Assembly (NCBI GenBank): GCA_036336715.1 | Contig: JAYZFP010000038.1 | Location: 1-21,604 of the forward strand | Source: JABAAE01 sp036336715 | GTDB taxonomy: Bacteria > Planctomycetota > Planctomycetia > Pirellulales > Pirellulaceae | Length of the DNA stretch: 21,604 nucleotides | Direction of reading: 5' to 3' | In this document: piece after piece, positions 6,663 to 15,748 of the stretch | Position numbering within the stretch: the first letter of the stretch is position 1 | How the letters are laid out: each line of letters starts with the position of its first letter | Translations under genes and position numbers: made by a program | The notes under the pieces: generated by a model | Seen by the model: the letters and a program-made list of their open reading frames with translations, nothing else | Told to the model about the DNA's origin: nothing | Databases searched by the model: none

Positions 6663-8108
6663 ATGCGCCCTTCACAACCGACGAATCTCTCCTACGACCC
6701 CATCCACGGCTATATTCCCTTCTCAAGTGGGGAATCTGAGGGAAATCCGACCCCCGACGAGATCTTTGAGCGGGACATCATCGACAACCGCTGGTTGCAG
6801 CGGCTGCGGAATATTCACCAGTTGCAAACAGCCTGGTGGGTTTTCCCGGCCGCTGAGCACACCCGCTTTCAACACGTTCTCGGTGCGATGCACCTCGGTT
6901 CGGTGGTGGCCGATGCCTTTTATGATTCGCTGGCAGACAGCTGCCCGGACGTTCCTTCCCGGGGCTATATCAAGTTGCTTCTGCGGATGGCAGGATTGCT
7001 GCATGATGTCGGGCACGGACCTTTTGGGCATTTTTTCGACACCCATTTTCTCCAGCACTACGGCCTGACGCATGAAACCCTGGGCGCCCGAATCATCGAA
7101 TCCGAGCTGGCCGATTCCCTCTCCCGCCTGAAGCGAACCGCGGATACCACCCTGGCTGGCAAGGAAAAACTGGTGGCCTGCGATATCGCCTGGCTGATCC
7201 AGCGACCCCGGACCAGAACCCCGGAAGCCGGAGGCAACCCGGGTGCGGGCAACGCTGCCGAAGGAAAGCCGGACTGGCTGGTGTTTCTGCGATCCCTGCT
7301 GAGTGGAATTTACACAATCGACAACATGGATTTTGTTCTCCGTGATGCCTACATGTCCGGCTTCAGTCCCCAGTCCTTTGATCTTCAGAGGCTGATTCAT
7401 TATTCCTTTTTTACCCGCCGGGGACTGACGATTTCCGACAAGGGAATCGATGCGCTGGTGCGTTTCCTTTCGGCCAAAGCGGACCTGTTCCGTTCGATTT
7501 ATTTCCATCGCACGGTTCGGGGCATTGACCTGATGTTGGCGGAACTTTTTCACAAGAGCCGCGATTACCTGTTTCCGGGCAACCCGCTGGATCACCTGGA
7601 TGAATACCTGGGGTTTACCGAATCGTCGCTGCTGGTGGACGTCGATCGGTGGAAAAAAAGCAGTGACCCCAAACTGAGAGAGCTTGGAAACGAATGGCAG
7701 TTATTGCTGACCCGGAAACTGCACTGGCTGATGGTCTGTCAGCGTTCATTTGTTTTTGAGATGGGACAGACCGAGCAGGCAAGCATTCTTTCGGACAGGG
7801 AAATCCTGGCCAAAAAAATCAGGGAACGTCTTTCACCGGCGGCCCAAAAGGCTGGATTTCGCATCGACATTGCCAGGCATATCCATCGTCCCCACACACA
7901 GGGGCCCTCTTCCGGTCAGAACTTTCTCTTTGATTCGGCCCGCAACGAGATAAGACCCCTGACTGCCCATACGCTTTACCAGCGACTTCCCTTTTCCCAC
8001 CACATTGTGCGGATCTATGCTCCGACCCATGACTTCTCGGCGGAATACGCCCGGGCTATCGACGAATTGTTCGGGGGCAGCGGAACGGACGACCTGACCA
8101 ACATGTAG
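6663..8108 (+). CDS. HD-domain phosphohydrolase (SAMHD1/YdhJ-like)
   Basis: The 481-residue product has the HD superfamily metal site. His71 is in Thr-Arg-Phe-Gln-His, His114-Asp115 are in Leu-Leu-His-Asp-Val-Gly-His-Gly-Pro-Phe-Gly-His, and a late Asp is in Ile-Asp-Asn-Met-Asp-Phe-Val-Leu-Arg-Asp (residues 219-228). The N-terminal Tyr-Asp-Pro-Ile-His-Gly-Tyr-Ile and the Arg-Leu-Arg-Asn-Ile-His-Gln-Leu block are typical of the SAMHD1 / YdhJ / dGTPase-like branch. Members hydrolyse dNTPs or other phosphate esters, but the substrate here is unknown. No signal peptide is seen, so it should be cytoplasmic. The ATG at 6663 gives the conserved N-terminus; the Shine-Dalgarno is weak. It ends 79 bases from the convergent DUF1501 gene. 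Confidence 0.9.
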   Translation: MRPSQPTNLSYDPIHGYIPFSSGESEGNPTPDEIFERDIIDNRWLQRLRNIHQLQTAWWVFPAAEHTRFQHVLGAMHLGSVVADAFYDSLADSCPDVPSRGYIKLLLRMAGLLHDVGHGPFGHFFDTHFLQHYGLTHETLGARIIESELADSLSRLKRTADTTLAGKEKLVACDIAWLIQRPRTRTPEAGGNPGAGNAAEGKPDWLVFLRSLLSGIYTIDNMDFVLRDAYMSGFSPQSFDLQRLIHYSFFTRRGLTISDKGIDALVRFLSAKADLFRSIYFHRTVRGIDLMLAELFHKSRDYLFPGNPLDHLDEYLGFTESSLLVDVDRWKKSSDPKLRELGNEWQLLLTRKLHWLMVCQRSFVFEMGQTEQASILSDREILAKKIRERLSPAAQKAGFRIDIARHIHRPHTQGPSSGQNFLFDSARNEIRPLTAHTLYQRLPFSHHIVRIYAPTHDFSAEYARAIDELFGGSGTDDLTNM

Positions 8109-8187
8109 CCGGAAACGGGCCAGCAATCAGTGTCAACCGTTCTGGGGCAACCGGGAAAGGGGGGCATGATGAGGGCCGGGGCCTGCT

Positions 8188-9552
8188 TCAGGCGATGATC
8201 CGTTTCATGACATTGCCGAATACATCCGTCAACCGGAAATCCCGACCGGCGTAGCGATAGGTCAGCTTTTCATGGTCGAGACCCAGCAGGTGCAAAAGGG
8301 TCGCGTGAAGGTCGTGGAAATTGGTCCGGTCCTTGACCGCGGTGATCCCCGATTCGTCGGTCGCTCCGTGTCTCATGCCTCCCTTGACACCGCCACCGCA
8401 CATCCACATCGAGAAACCGGTCGCATTATGATCCCGGCCATCATTCTTCTTCACATGAGGTGTGCGACCAAATTCACCTCCCCAGACAATCAGCGTATCC
8501 TTCAGCAGGTCCCGCTGCTGGAGATCCTCGATCATGGCTGCCATCGGCTGGTCGATCTGCTCGCAGTTGCGGGCCAGGTTCTTTTTCAGGCCGTTATGCT
8601 GATCCCAGTTGGAATGGGAGAGCTGGATGAATCGTACACCCGCCTCGGCGAAACGTCGGGCCAGCAGGCATTGACGACCAAAATCATCCGTCTGCCCCTG
8701 GCCGATCCCGTAACGGTTCAGCATGTCGGCCGATTCATCTGCCAGGTCGAGCAGGGCCGGGATCTGGGACTGCATGCGAAAGGCGAGTTCATAGGATTCG
8801 ATCACCCCTTCGATCTGGGGGTCAATTTTTTTCTCCTGCAGGAGATCCCGGTTCATGGACTGGATCAGGTCCAGTTGATCCCTTTGCATTGTCAGATCGA
8901 ATTCGGGATTGGACAGGTTCCCAACCTGCGCGGTGGCCAGGTTCTGGCCCCGTCTTCCGATGCGGGTTCCCTGGTACATGGCCGGCAAAAAAGCGCTGCC
9001 GTAGTTCTGGGCGCCTCCCAACTGGGGTTCCGGTTTGATCGTGATGAAACCGGGGAGATCCTGGTTTTCGGTTCCCAGGCCGTACAGGGTCCAGGCGCCG
9101 AAGCTGGGCCGGACAAAACGGAACTCGCCGGTATGAAGCTGGAGATAGGCCTGGGGGTGGGCGGGTGTTTTGCCATACATTCCGTTGATCAGGCAAAGCT
9201 GGTCCGCATGCTTTGCGAGGTGGGGAAACAGCTCGGAGATCGGCAGACCGCTTTCCCCGTGCTGCCTGAATTTCCAGGGAGATTTCATCAGGGTGCGGTT
9301 GCCTGCCGCTTTTTTGCCGTTGTTTTTTGCCAGGTCCGGCTTGTAGTCAAACGTGTCGACGTGCGACGGTCCCCCCCGCATGCTCATGAAAATGACCCGC
9401 TTGGCCCGGGGGGCAAAGTGGGGTTCTTTCCTGGCCAGCGGGTTGCGACCCTCCTTTTCGGCGGCTGCCAGCTGGGATGCCAATCCGGCAAACGCGGTAT
9501 AGCCGAAACCGGAACCGACAGATTGCAACATGGTTCTTCGTGAAATCGACAT
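8188..9552 (-). CDS. DUF1501 protein, Tat-exported (sulfatase-like fold)
   Basis: The 454-residue product begins with a twin-arginine signal: Ser-Arg-Arg-Thr-Met-Leu at residues 4-9, a weakly hydrophobic stretch, then Leu-Ala-Ala-Ala. The body matches the DUF1501 family: Pro-Arg-Ala-Lys-Arg-Val-Ile-Phe-Met-Ser-Met-Arg-Gly-Gly-Pro-Ser-His-Val-Asp-Thr-Phe-Asp near residues 48-69, then Gly-Gly-Glu-Phe-Gly-Arg-Thr-Pro and a His-Asn-Ala-Thr-Gly-Phe block. The family shares the alkaline phosphatase / sulfatase fold; its exact reaction is not established. The purine-rich GGGAAAAAGAAAA precedes the ATG. It lies 74 bases downstream of the PSCyt1-DUF1549-DUF1553 gene on the same strand, so the two are probably co-transcribed, as is typical in planctomycetes. 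Confidence 0.93.
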   Translation of the reverse strand: MSISRRTMLQSVGSGFGYTAFAGLASQLAAAEKEGRNPLARKEPHFAPRAKRVIFMSMRGGPSHVDTFDYKPDLAKNNGKKAAGNRTLMKSPWKFRQHGESGLPISELFPHLAKHADQLCLINGMYGKTPAHPQAYLQLHTGEFRFVRPSFGAWTLYGLGTENQDLPGFITIKPEPQLGGAQNYGSAFLPAMYQGTRIGRRGQNLATAQVGNLSNPEFDLTMQRDQLDLIQSMNRDLLQEKKIDPQIEGVIESYELAFRMQSQIPALLDLADESADMLNRYGIGQGQTDDFGRQCLLARRFAEAGVRFIQLSHSNWDQHNGLKKNLARNCEQIDQPMAAMIEDLQQRDLLKDTLIVWGGEFGRTPHVKKNDGRDHNATGFSMWMCGGGVKGGMRHGATDESGITAVKDRTNFHDLHATLLHLLGLDHEKLTYRYAGRDFRLTDVFGNVMKRIIA

Positions 9553-9626
9553 TTTTCTTTTTCCCTGTTCGGTGGTCCGGAAAGCCGGACGGATGATTAA
9601 TTATCTTTTTTGCCGAATGTTGGTTG

Positions 9627-12122
9627 TTAGTGCAGAACCCGGAACTCACCACTGGCAAAAAGTGCCTGGCAGAATGCGGTCATGGCAAGGATTTCGGCCT
9701 CGTTCTGTTTACTGTCTTTGTTGAGTATCTTCTGGCGGGTGGATTCGAGATAGTCGCGGGCTCTTTTTATTTCACCCTGGGCGGGCCCGCGGGTCAGGAC
9801 CTTCCAGTAGGCCGTGGCGATCTGTTTTTCGATTTCCTGGCCAGGTTGCACCAGCTCCCGGGCCAGGTTGCGGGCACGCTGCATCACGAATTCCGAGTTC
9901 ATCATGAACAGCGCCTGGGTGGGGACGGTGGTGACCTGGCGGTCTCCCACGAGGATGCTCGGTTCCGCGAAATCGAAGACCCTCAGTGGTTCCGGGACCG
10001 CGTTTCGTACCACTGGCAGATAGACGCTGCGCTTGGGAAAGTGAATGTCGAACGTCTCTTCGGTCACCCCGCGTCCGATTCCCTGGGTGCTCTTGTATTT
10101 TGCAACCACCGAGGCCTCGGGGGGTGTGAGATCGAGTTCCCCGGCGGCCAGCAGTATGGAGTCCCTCAGGACTTCGGCATCGAGTCTCCGCGCGTTCATT
10201 CTCCAGAGAAGCCGATTATCGGGATCCACTTCGTAGTTGGCCTGTCGGTAGTCGCCGCTCAACTGGTAGGTTTCGCTGAGCATGATCTCGCGAATCGTTT
10301 TCTTGAAGGACCAGCCGTTTTCGACCAGCCGGATTGCGAGGTAATCCAGCAACTCGGGGTGAGAAGGTTTTTCACCGGTTTCGCCAAAGTTGTCGACCGT
10401 TCTAACCAGTCCTTTACCAAAAAGGTGCCTCCAGATGCGGTTGACTGTCACCCTCGCGGTCAGCGGGTTATCGGGTGAAACGATCCAGTTGGCCAGTTCG
10501 AGTCGTCCACTGGCCTCCCGATCGGCGACCGCCGGTCGCTCCTGTTGCCCCAGCACGGTCAGAAAGCCTCTTGGTACCCTGCTTCCCCGTGCCGAAACTT
10601 CGCCCCGGATCAGCACATTGCAGTCCACACATTTTCCCTCGGTCGCTCCCATGGCTACCTGCCCACTTGTGGGACCGTTTTGTCGAAGTTGTTTGAGCTG
10701 CTGCTGGAGCTGCTTCTGCCGGCGGCGAAGTTTGGCGAGTTCCTGGCCGCTGGGGCGCGAGGCCTTTTTGGCCCCTTCTCCATTTCCTGTTTTGCCTTTC
10801 CTGTTTTGCCCGCGGATCTGCTCACCAATCTTTTTTGCTTCCGCGGTCAGCCGGGCGAGACGCGCCGTGTGCTCCTTCTTGAGCCGGGCGTCCTGCTCGG
10901 GGTTGCCCCCGATATTCATCAAGGCGGTGGACTGGCGGGAACCACCCCCACCCTTCCCGAACAGCGTTTGGGTGCTGCGGAAGATGCCAGCCAGGGCGTA
11001 GTAATCTTCGGTCGAAATCGGGTCGAACTTGTGATCGTGACAGCGGGCGCAGGCGACCGTCATCGCCATTGTCGAGCGACAGATGACATCAATCTGCTCG
11101 TCGATCATGTCCATTGCGAAGACTTCAGCGTTCCGTTCGTTCAATTGCTTGGGGCCGACGGCCAGCAGACCGGTACCGATCCTGGGTTCCGATTCTTTTT
11201 GACCCGCCAGTGGCTCGAGAAGGTCGCCGGCGATCTGTTCCTGGACAAAACGGGAGAACGGCTTGTCATTGTTGAACGAGTCAATGACGTAATTCCGGTA
11301 ACGCCAGGCATGGGGAAAAAGAAAATTACGTTCCCGTCCATTGGATTCCGCAAAGCGGGCCACATCGAGCCAGTGACGACCCCAACGCTCACCGAATTGC
11401 TTTGACTGCAGCAGTCGGTCGATCCACTTGATGCGACGGTCCAGATCCGTGTCGGCGAGAAAAGCCTGGATCTGCTTTTCCGTAGGAGGAATGCCGATCA
11501 GGTTGATCGAGTCCCGACGCAGCAGTTGTTCGGCTCCGGCTCGGGGTGCCGGAGCCAGGCCGGCCTCTTCCATCCTGTGGATCACGAAGCGGTCGATTTC
11601 AGTTTGAGCCCATTCGCTGTTCTGGACCTTGGGGGCCGTTGGCTTGACCGGTTTGCGAAAAGCCCAGAATTCTTTTCCCCCGGCAAAGTCGATCGCGGAA
11701 CGGTTTTTGACGACCGATTTTCCATCGCGGGGATCCGGGGCACCCATCCGGATCCAGCTTTCAAAGTCACGAATCACGCCCGGCGGCAGTTGCTTCTTGG
11801 GGGGCATCTCAAACGATTCGTGTTTCATCGCGCTGATGATCAGGCTCGCTTCAATATCGCCAGGAACAACACCATGTCCGGAGTCGCCCCCCGTCCGGAT
11901 TCCTTCCCGCGTGTTCAGGGCCAGGCCCCCTTTCGTTTTCCCTGTCTTGGTGGAATGGCAGTTGTAGCAATTCTTGACCAGTACGGGGCGAATTCGGGTC
12001 TCAAAAAACCGGACCTGCTTCGGATTCAATTTCTCATCCGCTTCGGACTGCCCCATCAGGACCAGGCTGGAGAGGAGGGCGAACAGGGGGAGAAAACAGA
12101 GTTGCCGAGGAAAGGGTGTCAT
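9627..12122 (-). CDS. PSCyt1-DUF1549-DUF1553 secreted cytochrome-like protein
   Basis: 831 residues from the ATG at 12122. The frame is open to 12230, but the predicted transcription start near 12206 and the signal peptide (Phe-Leu-Pro-Leu-Phe-Ala-Leu-Leu-Ser-Ser-Leu-Val-Leu) favour 12122. Order of parts: a PSCyt1 cytochrome c-like domain with heme motif Cys-Tyr-Asn-Cys-His (residues 52-56) and a Met-Pro-Pro block near 106; DUF1549 (about 170-385) with a second CxxCH, Cys-Ala-Arg-Cys-His (358-362); a Lys/Gln-rich coiled-coil insert (about 410-480); a Cys-Val-Asp-Cys linker (498-501); and DUF1553 (about 540-815). Such proteins are abundant in Planctomycetes and pair with DUF1501 proteins. A role in exported polysaccharide or sulfated-glycan breakdown is often proposed but not shown here. 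Confidence 0.94.
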   Translation of the reverse strand: MTPFPRQLCFLPLFALLSSLVLMGQSEADEKLNPKQVRFFETRIRPVLVKNCYNCHSTKTGKTKGGLALNTREGIRTGGDSGHGVVPGDIEASLIISAMKHESFEMPPKKQLPPGVIRDFESWIRMGAPDPRDGKSVVKNRSAIDFAGGKEFWAFRKPVKPTAPKVQNSEWAQTEIDRFVIHRMEEAGLAPAPRAGAEQLLRRDSINLIGIPPTEKQIQAFLADTDLDRRIKWIDRLLQSKQFGERWGRHWLDVARFAESNGRERNFLFPHAWRYRNYVIDSFNNDKPFSRFVQEQIAGDLLEPLAGQKESEPRIGTGLLAVGPKQLNERNAEVFAMDMIDEQIDVICRSTMAMTVACARCHDHKFDPISTEDYYALAGIFRSTQTLFGKGGGGSRQSTALMNIGGNPEQDARLKKEHTARLARLTAEAKKIGEQIRGQNRKGKTGNGEGAKKASRPSGQELAKLRRRQKQLQQQLKQLRQNGPTSGQVAMGATEGKCVDCNVLIRGEVSARGSRVPRGFLTVLGQQERPAVADREASGRLELANWIVSPDNPLTARVTVNRIWRHLFGKGLVRTVDNFGETGEKPSHPELLDYLAIRLVENGWSFKKTIREIMLSETYQLSGDYRQANYEVDPDNRLLWRMNARRLDAEVLRDSILLAAGELDLTPPEASVVAKYKSTQGIGRGVTEETFDIHFPKRSVYLPVVRNAVPEPLRVFDFAEPSILVGDRQVTTVPTQALFMMNSEFVMQRARNLARELVQPGQEIEKQIATAYWKVLTRGPAQGEIKRARDYLESTRQKILNKDSKQNEAEILAMTAFCQALFASGEFRVLH

Positions 12123-12212
12123 GGCGAGCCATTGGGTAGGAATGAAGGGCAGCCTGCCGGGCAGGATGGCGATCTGCGTCGATCGGGTGAGGGACCGGCG
12201 GTGCGAACGACC

Positions 12213-12240
12213 ATTATGGCATACCGCCATGGTCAGTCAA
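12213..12240 (-). promoter_or_regulatory. Sigma-70 promoter of the PSCyt1/DUF1501 operon
   Basis: On the minus strand TTGACT (12235-12240) and CATAAT (12213-12218) are 16 bases apart; each matches five of six consensus bases. Transcription would start near 12206, leaving a leader of about 84 bases before the ATG at 12122. It lies where the operon's promoter is expected. Confidence 0.6.
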
Positions 12241-12445
12241 AATCACCCTGTTTTTCGGTGCAGCCGTCCATTTTTCCCAAAGCCGCAAGTTTTGCCCGGA
12301 CTTCAGTGGGCGGCTGACCTGTCAACCGGTGTTTGGCGAGAGAACGAACTGGAAAGCTGTTCCGGAATCAACCGAATTTAAGGCGGTCTGTTTCGAATCG
12401 GCCATTTCGAATCATTGTGGCCAGGGAAAAAGAGAGGCCGGACAA

Positions 12446-12471
12446 AGAAAAAGGCCGCCCCAAGGGCGACC
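12446..12471 (-). terminator. Rho-independent terminator after the M28 peptidase gene
   Basis: On the minus strand GGUCGCCC-UUG-GGGCGGCC forms an 8-base-pair stem with one G-U pair (12453-12471). It is followed by TTTTTCTTT (12444-12452 region). It lies about 55 bases after the stop of the peptidase gene. The mispaired position is a wobble only in the minus-strand RNA, which supports that orientation. Confidence 0.8.
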
Positions 12472-12526
12472 TCTGGATCTTTTTTCAGGAAACTTGCTGT
12501 CAGGCGTGATTCCGGGGGAACCACCC

Positions 12527-14389
12527 TTATCGACTGGGCGCGTTACCGAGAGCGACTTCGATCATCATTTCCTTCTTTTCCCTTTCCACCGTGATCTTGA
12601 CTTTTTGTCCCGGTCTTTTTCGGCGAACAGAGTTGACAAAAGCCGAGGCACTATCGACTTCGTTGCCATCCACTTTCTTGATGATGTCTCCAATCTTGAA
12701 ACCTGCCTTGTCAGCAGGTGAGTCTTCCATGACCTTGGCAATGTAAGCCCCTTCGACTTCAGCATCCGCATCGGTCTGAACCCCCAGGTAGCCGGTGCGA
12801 CGGGTACGGGTTGCTGATTTGTATTCCAGCCGTTTTTCCAGTCCAGCCAGTTTTACGATCAGATCTTCGCTGTAGTCGATCACATCAGCCATTCCTTCGA
12901 CGTTGATCGTCTCGTAATCGTCATCCGGGGTATGGTAGAGACCACTACCCGTTCCCGTGTGCAGGAACATGTTGGGGATCTTCTTGGCATTGAATGGGAG
13001 ATGGTCACTGCCTGCGAATCCGCCCGGAACCAGGTTCAGCTTCAACTCGGTATTTTTGCCCACGTCACGCAGGATATCCGAGAGGCCTTCCCCGGAGGTT
13101 CCCCCGAAGATGGTCAGGTTGTTGTTTCGCATTTGACCGATCATGTCGTAATTGATCATGGCGATCGTCTTCTCCAGTGGAAACAGGGGTTGGTTCCTGC
13201 AGTAGTAAAAGCTGCCAAGGAGTCCCCTTTCTTCTCCGCTGAAAGCGATGAACACCAGCCGCCGCTTTGGCTTTTTGTCAGCAAGTGCAAACCGCCGGGC
13301 CAGTTCCACAACGGCAATCGTCCCCGTTGCATTGTCATCGGCACCATTGTGGATTTCGCCTCTTCTTGTGGGTGCCAGGGAGCCGTAAAAACCGTAGCCA
13401 AGGTGATCGTAATGCCCGCCGATGACGATGGTTTCATCCGCATGGGGACCTTCGCCCTCGATCACTCCCACCACGTTGTTGGTAGTGACGGTTGGTGTGG
13501 CAAACTTGGCCGTGTAGGAGGCCTTGTAACCTGCAAGCGGCTGGGACGCCGGCTTGAGGGATTGGTCGACATCCGTCTCAAACTCTTTCAGGCTCTTGAA
13601 GGTTTTGTCGCCCGATTTCAGGGGGGCCTTGGCCAGAATACCGTCGATTACAGATCGCGTGACGAAAGCCATGGGTACCTGATCGCCGGTCCGCTGAAAT
13701 TGGTGGGGAACGGCCAGGCGATCGGAAGCTCCATCGCTGGAAGAGACGACATCATTCACGAAGAGAATTGCGGCTGCGCCCTGCTCTTTGGCGGTCTTCA
13801 ACTTGGACCGAATGTAGGCAAATTCCGACGGATCGGTGCCATTGAATTTGCTTTCCTTGTTCTGCTGCTGGGGTTCGCGGCGAATGACCACCACGACCTT
13901 GCCCTTGACGTCAACGCCCTTGTATTCCTGGTAGTCGAGGTCGGGCGCTTCAATGCCATAGCCAACGAAAACCAGTTCTCCGGTGAGATCACCGTCTCCC
14001 CCGGCGTTCTGAGGCTGAAAGTCCTTGCCCTTGACCAGTTGGATGGTTTTTCCAGCTCCGTCCGTGATGGTGCACGTCGACTTTTTGTCATCAATCATGT
14101 CCCGCAGGGTGATGTCAAACGGTTGAAAATAGGAGCCATTGTCGACACCACTCTTGAGGCCGAACTTCTTGAATTCATCGCGTATGTAATTGGCGGCTCT
14201 CTCGATACCCTTGGTGCTGACACCCCGGCCTTCCCAGTCGTCCGAAGCGAACATCTTGACTTCGTCCCCGATTCGCTTGACGGTTGCTTCCCGCTTCATG
14301 TTGAGCGTCTGCAGCGCGAACACCGGGGCAGACATCGTGGCGGTGACGGCCAGCAGGGTCGCAATCCGAATACCCTCAAAGAGTTTCAT
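12527..14389 (-). CDS. Secreted M28 zinc aminopeptidase with PA and PDZ domains
   Basis: 620 residues from the ATG at 14389, which has AAGGA seven bases upstream and starts a clear signal peptide ending near Val-Phe-Ala-Leu-Gln. A PA-like lid domain follows (about 130-290, with Val-Gly-Tyr-Gly-Ile-Glu-Ala and Gly-Lys-Val-Val-Val-Val). The M28 catalytic domain is complete: Gly-Gly-His-Tyr-Asp-His (His326), Gly-Ala-Asp-Asp-Asn (Asp351), Gly-Glu-Glu-Arg-Gly (Glu386-387), Asn-Tyr-Asp-Met-Ile-Gly (Asp415), Ser-Asp-His-Leu-Pro-Phe (His463) and Tyr-His-Thr-Pro-Asp-Asp (His486). A C-terminal PDZ domain (about 534-618; Gly-Tyr-Leu-Gly-Val-Gln, Ser-Pro-Ala-Asp-Lys-Ala-Gly) may bind substrates or partners. 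The enzyme should act outside the cytoplasm as a two-zinc aminopeptidase. It is monocistronic, with its own terminator. Confidence 0.94.
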   Translation of the reverse strand: MKLFEGIRIATLLAVTATMSAPVFALQTLNMKREATVKRIGDEVKMFASDDWEGRGVSTKGIERAANYIRDEFKKFGLKSGVDNGSYFQPFDITLRDMIDDKKSTCTITDGAGKTIQLVKGKDFQPQNAGGDGDLTGELVFVGYGIEAPDLDYQEYKGVDVKGKVVVVIRREPQQQNKESKFNGTDPSEFAYIRSKLKTAKEQGAAAILFVNDVVSSSDGASDRLAVPHQFQRTGDQVPMAFVTRSVIDGILAKAPLKSGDKTFKSLKEFETDVDQSLKPASQPLAGYKASYTAKFATPTVTTNNVVGVIEGEGPHADETIVIGGHYDHLGYGFYGSLAPTRRGEIHNGADDNATGTIAVVELARRFALADKKPKRRLVFIAFSGEERGLLGSFYYCRNQPLFPLEKTIAMINYDMIGQMRNNNLTIFGGTSGEGLSDILRDVGKNTELKLNLVPGGFAGSDHLPFNAKKIPNMFLHTGTGSGLYHTPDDDYETINVEGMADVIDYSEDLIVKLAGLEKRLEYKSATRTRRTGYLGVQTDADAEVEGAYIAKVMEDSPADKAGFKIGDIIKKVDGNEVDSASAFVNSVRRKRPGQKVKITVEREKKEMMIEVALGNAPSR

Positions 14390-14876
14390 GTTGATTCCTT
14401 CGTAGATGACAATTGGTGAAATAAATGGAGATGATGAATCAGACCGGAGCCGGCGAGGATCGAAGATTTCCTGTTCGGTGATCCGGTTTTCCCAACAGGT
14501 GCGCTGGCTGATCATTCAGGCGCCCGGACTTCCCCCGGTCAAAGTATTGTCACCTTGAGCAGCGATTTGGACAAGCAGATAAAGACCGGTTGGCCCGGGG
14601 GGCGTTGCAGCAAACGCTGCCAAGTCGGTTGGGGAGAAATCCCGGGAGAAACCATGCGAATCGTGCAGAAAGCCGCCATTTTGGCAAAGCTGCGGTTATA
14701 ATCGACCCCGGATGTCTGCCGGGCATGCGGGACAGTCCCCCGTAGAAAAACCGACAGTTATCCGGCAGAAACAGGCAAATGGGTGTCCCCCCCGCACGGT
14801 TTCTTCCCGGGTTTACCTGTTGGTCACTGCTGCCTATTCCATGACCGATTTCCCTGTTTGAACCCGATTTTCTCGT
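14390..14876. other. Gap between divergent M28 peptidase and SGNH hydrolase
   Basis: About 490 bases with no convincing gene. A 43-codon plus-strand frame starting at 14712 has no family resemblance. It contains one good -10-like element at 14697 and small hairpins (for example CCCGG/CCGGG just after it). No clear promoter for the M28 gene was found. Confidence 0.55.
14697..14702 (+). promoter_or_regulatory. Perfect -10 box TATAAT, possible SGNH promoter
   Basis: TATAAT at 14697-14702 lies in an otherwise GC-rich gap, in the context GCGGTTATAATCG. A matching -35 at 17 bases is not evident (the hexamer there is poor; TTGGCA is too close). If used, it would leave a leader of about 175 bases before the SGNH start. 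Confidence 0.25.
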
Positions 14877-14882
14877 TTGAAA

Positions 14883-15623
14883 ATGAACAGCCGCACGTTG
14901 ACTTTGCTGGTCCCGACCTGCACTTTGGTCTGTCTTTGCTCTTCCATGATTGTTGCGCCGAAAACGATTGTCGCGCAGGAAAACACAACTCAGGATGCGA
15001 AAGATCCACTGCCTGAAATCCTGATACTGGGGGATTCGATCTCGATGGGGTACACACCGTTTGTCCGAAAGTCCTTGCAGGGTCGGGCGAACGTCTATCG
15101 ACCCACCCAGGCCAAGGGGCGACCAGAGAATTGTGCCGGTACCCTCAACGGTGTCAAGAACATTGATCGCTGGCTGAAACAGGGGAACCGCCACTGGTCG
15201 GTGATCCATTTCAATTTTGGATTGCACGACCTAAAACGGGTTGATCCGGACACCGGAAAGAATTCAAACGACCCGGGGGATCCCCGGCAGTCCGAACCGG
15301 AAGCCTACAGAAAGCAGTTGACGGAAATCGTCCAAAAATTGAAAGCGACAAAAGCAAAGTTGATTTTTGCGACCACCACACCGGTACCCGAAGGGGGAGT
15401 GAAACCCCATCGCGACGTTGCGGATCCTGGGAAATACAACGCAATTGCCCGAAAGATCATGCAGTCCAACGGGATTGAAATCAACGATCTTTATGCGGCG
15501 GCCGAGGCAAAAATGGACGAGATCATCCGACCGGTGAATGTGCACTTTACCCGGCAGGGATCCGAGTTTCTCGGCGGTCGGGTCACCGAGGCGTTGTTGA
15601 GGGCTCTTCCCAAAAAACCCTAG
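14883..15623 (+). CDS. Exported SGNH/GDSL-type hydrolase with variant blocks
   Basis: 246 residues from the ATG at 14883; a TTG at 14877 is also in frame. The N-terminus is a signal peptide (Leu-Thr-Leu-Leu-Val to Ile-Val-Ala-Gln). SGNH block I is Leu-Gly-Asp-Ser-Ile-Ser with nucleophile Ser52. Block III is Phe-Gly-Leu-His-Asp (113-116), so the usual Gly-x-Asn-Asp has His in place of Asn. Block V reads Val-Asn-Val-His-Phe-Thr with His221, but the Asp normally three residues before the His is Val218. Planctomycetes have a subfamily with Gly-Leu-His-Asp, so the His change may be ancestral; the missing Asp is odder. Substrate is unknown (acyl or acetyl ester is typical). It ends 125 bases from the convergent S11 fusion gene. 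Confidence 0.88.
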   Translation: MNSRTLTLLVPTCTLVCLCSSMIVAPKTIVAQENTTQDAKDPLPEILILGDSISMGYTPFVRKSLQGRANVYRPTQAKGRPENCAGTLNGVKNIDRWLKQGNRHWSVIHFNFGLHDLKRVDPDTGKNSNDPGDPRQSEPEAYRKQLTEIVQKLKATKAKLIFATTTPVPEGGVKPHRDVADPGKYNAIARKIMQSNGIEINDLYAAAEAKMDEIIRPVNVHFTRQGSEFLGGRVTEALLRALPKKP

Positions 15624-15748
15624 GTCGTTTGCCAACCGCAAAAGGGTAATCGGTTTCGCGGCATCAATTAGCACCAGGGATCGATCGAGTCCACTCAGTT
15701 GGCCTGAAAGGATCGCTCCGGTAGCATCCGGTTTTCGGATGGACTGTT

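Noticed and set aside
8272..9543. 423-codon plus-strand frame
   Set aside because: Antisense of DUF1501, whose minus-strand product is clearly recognisable.
12391..12413. Direct repeat TTTCGAATC, two copies 14 bases apart
   Set aside because: Too short and only two copies; no nearby start site it would control.
12932..14419. 495-codon plus-strand frame
   Set aside because: Antisense of the M28 peptidase, which has all metal ligands on the minus strand.
14712..14843. 43-codon plus-strand frame 10 bases after a TATAAT box
   Set aside because: It would need leaderless translation, has no Shine-Dalgarno and resembles no known peptide.
14550..15227. 225-codon minus-strand frame
   Set aside because: Mostly antisense to the SGNH hydrolase; no recognisable protein sequence.
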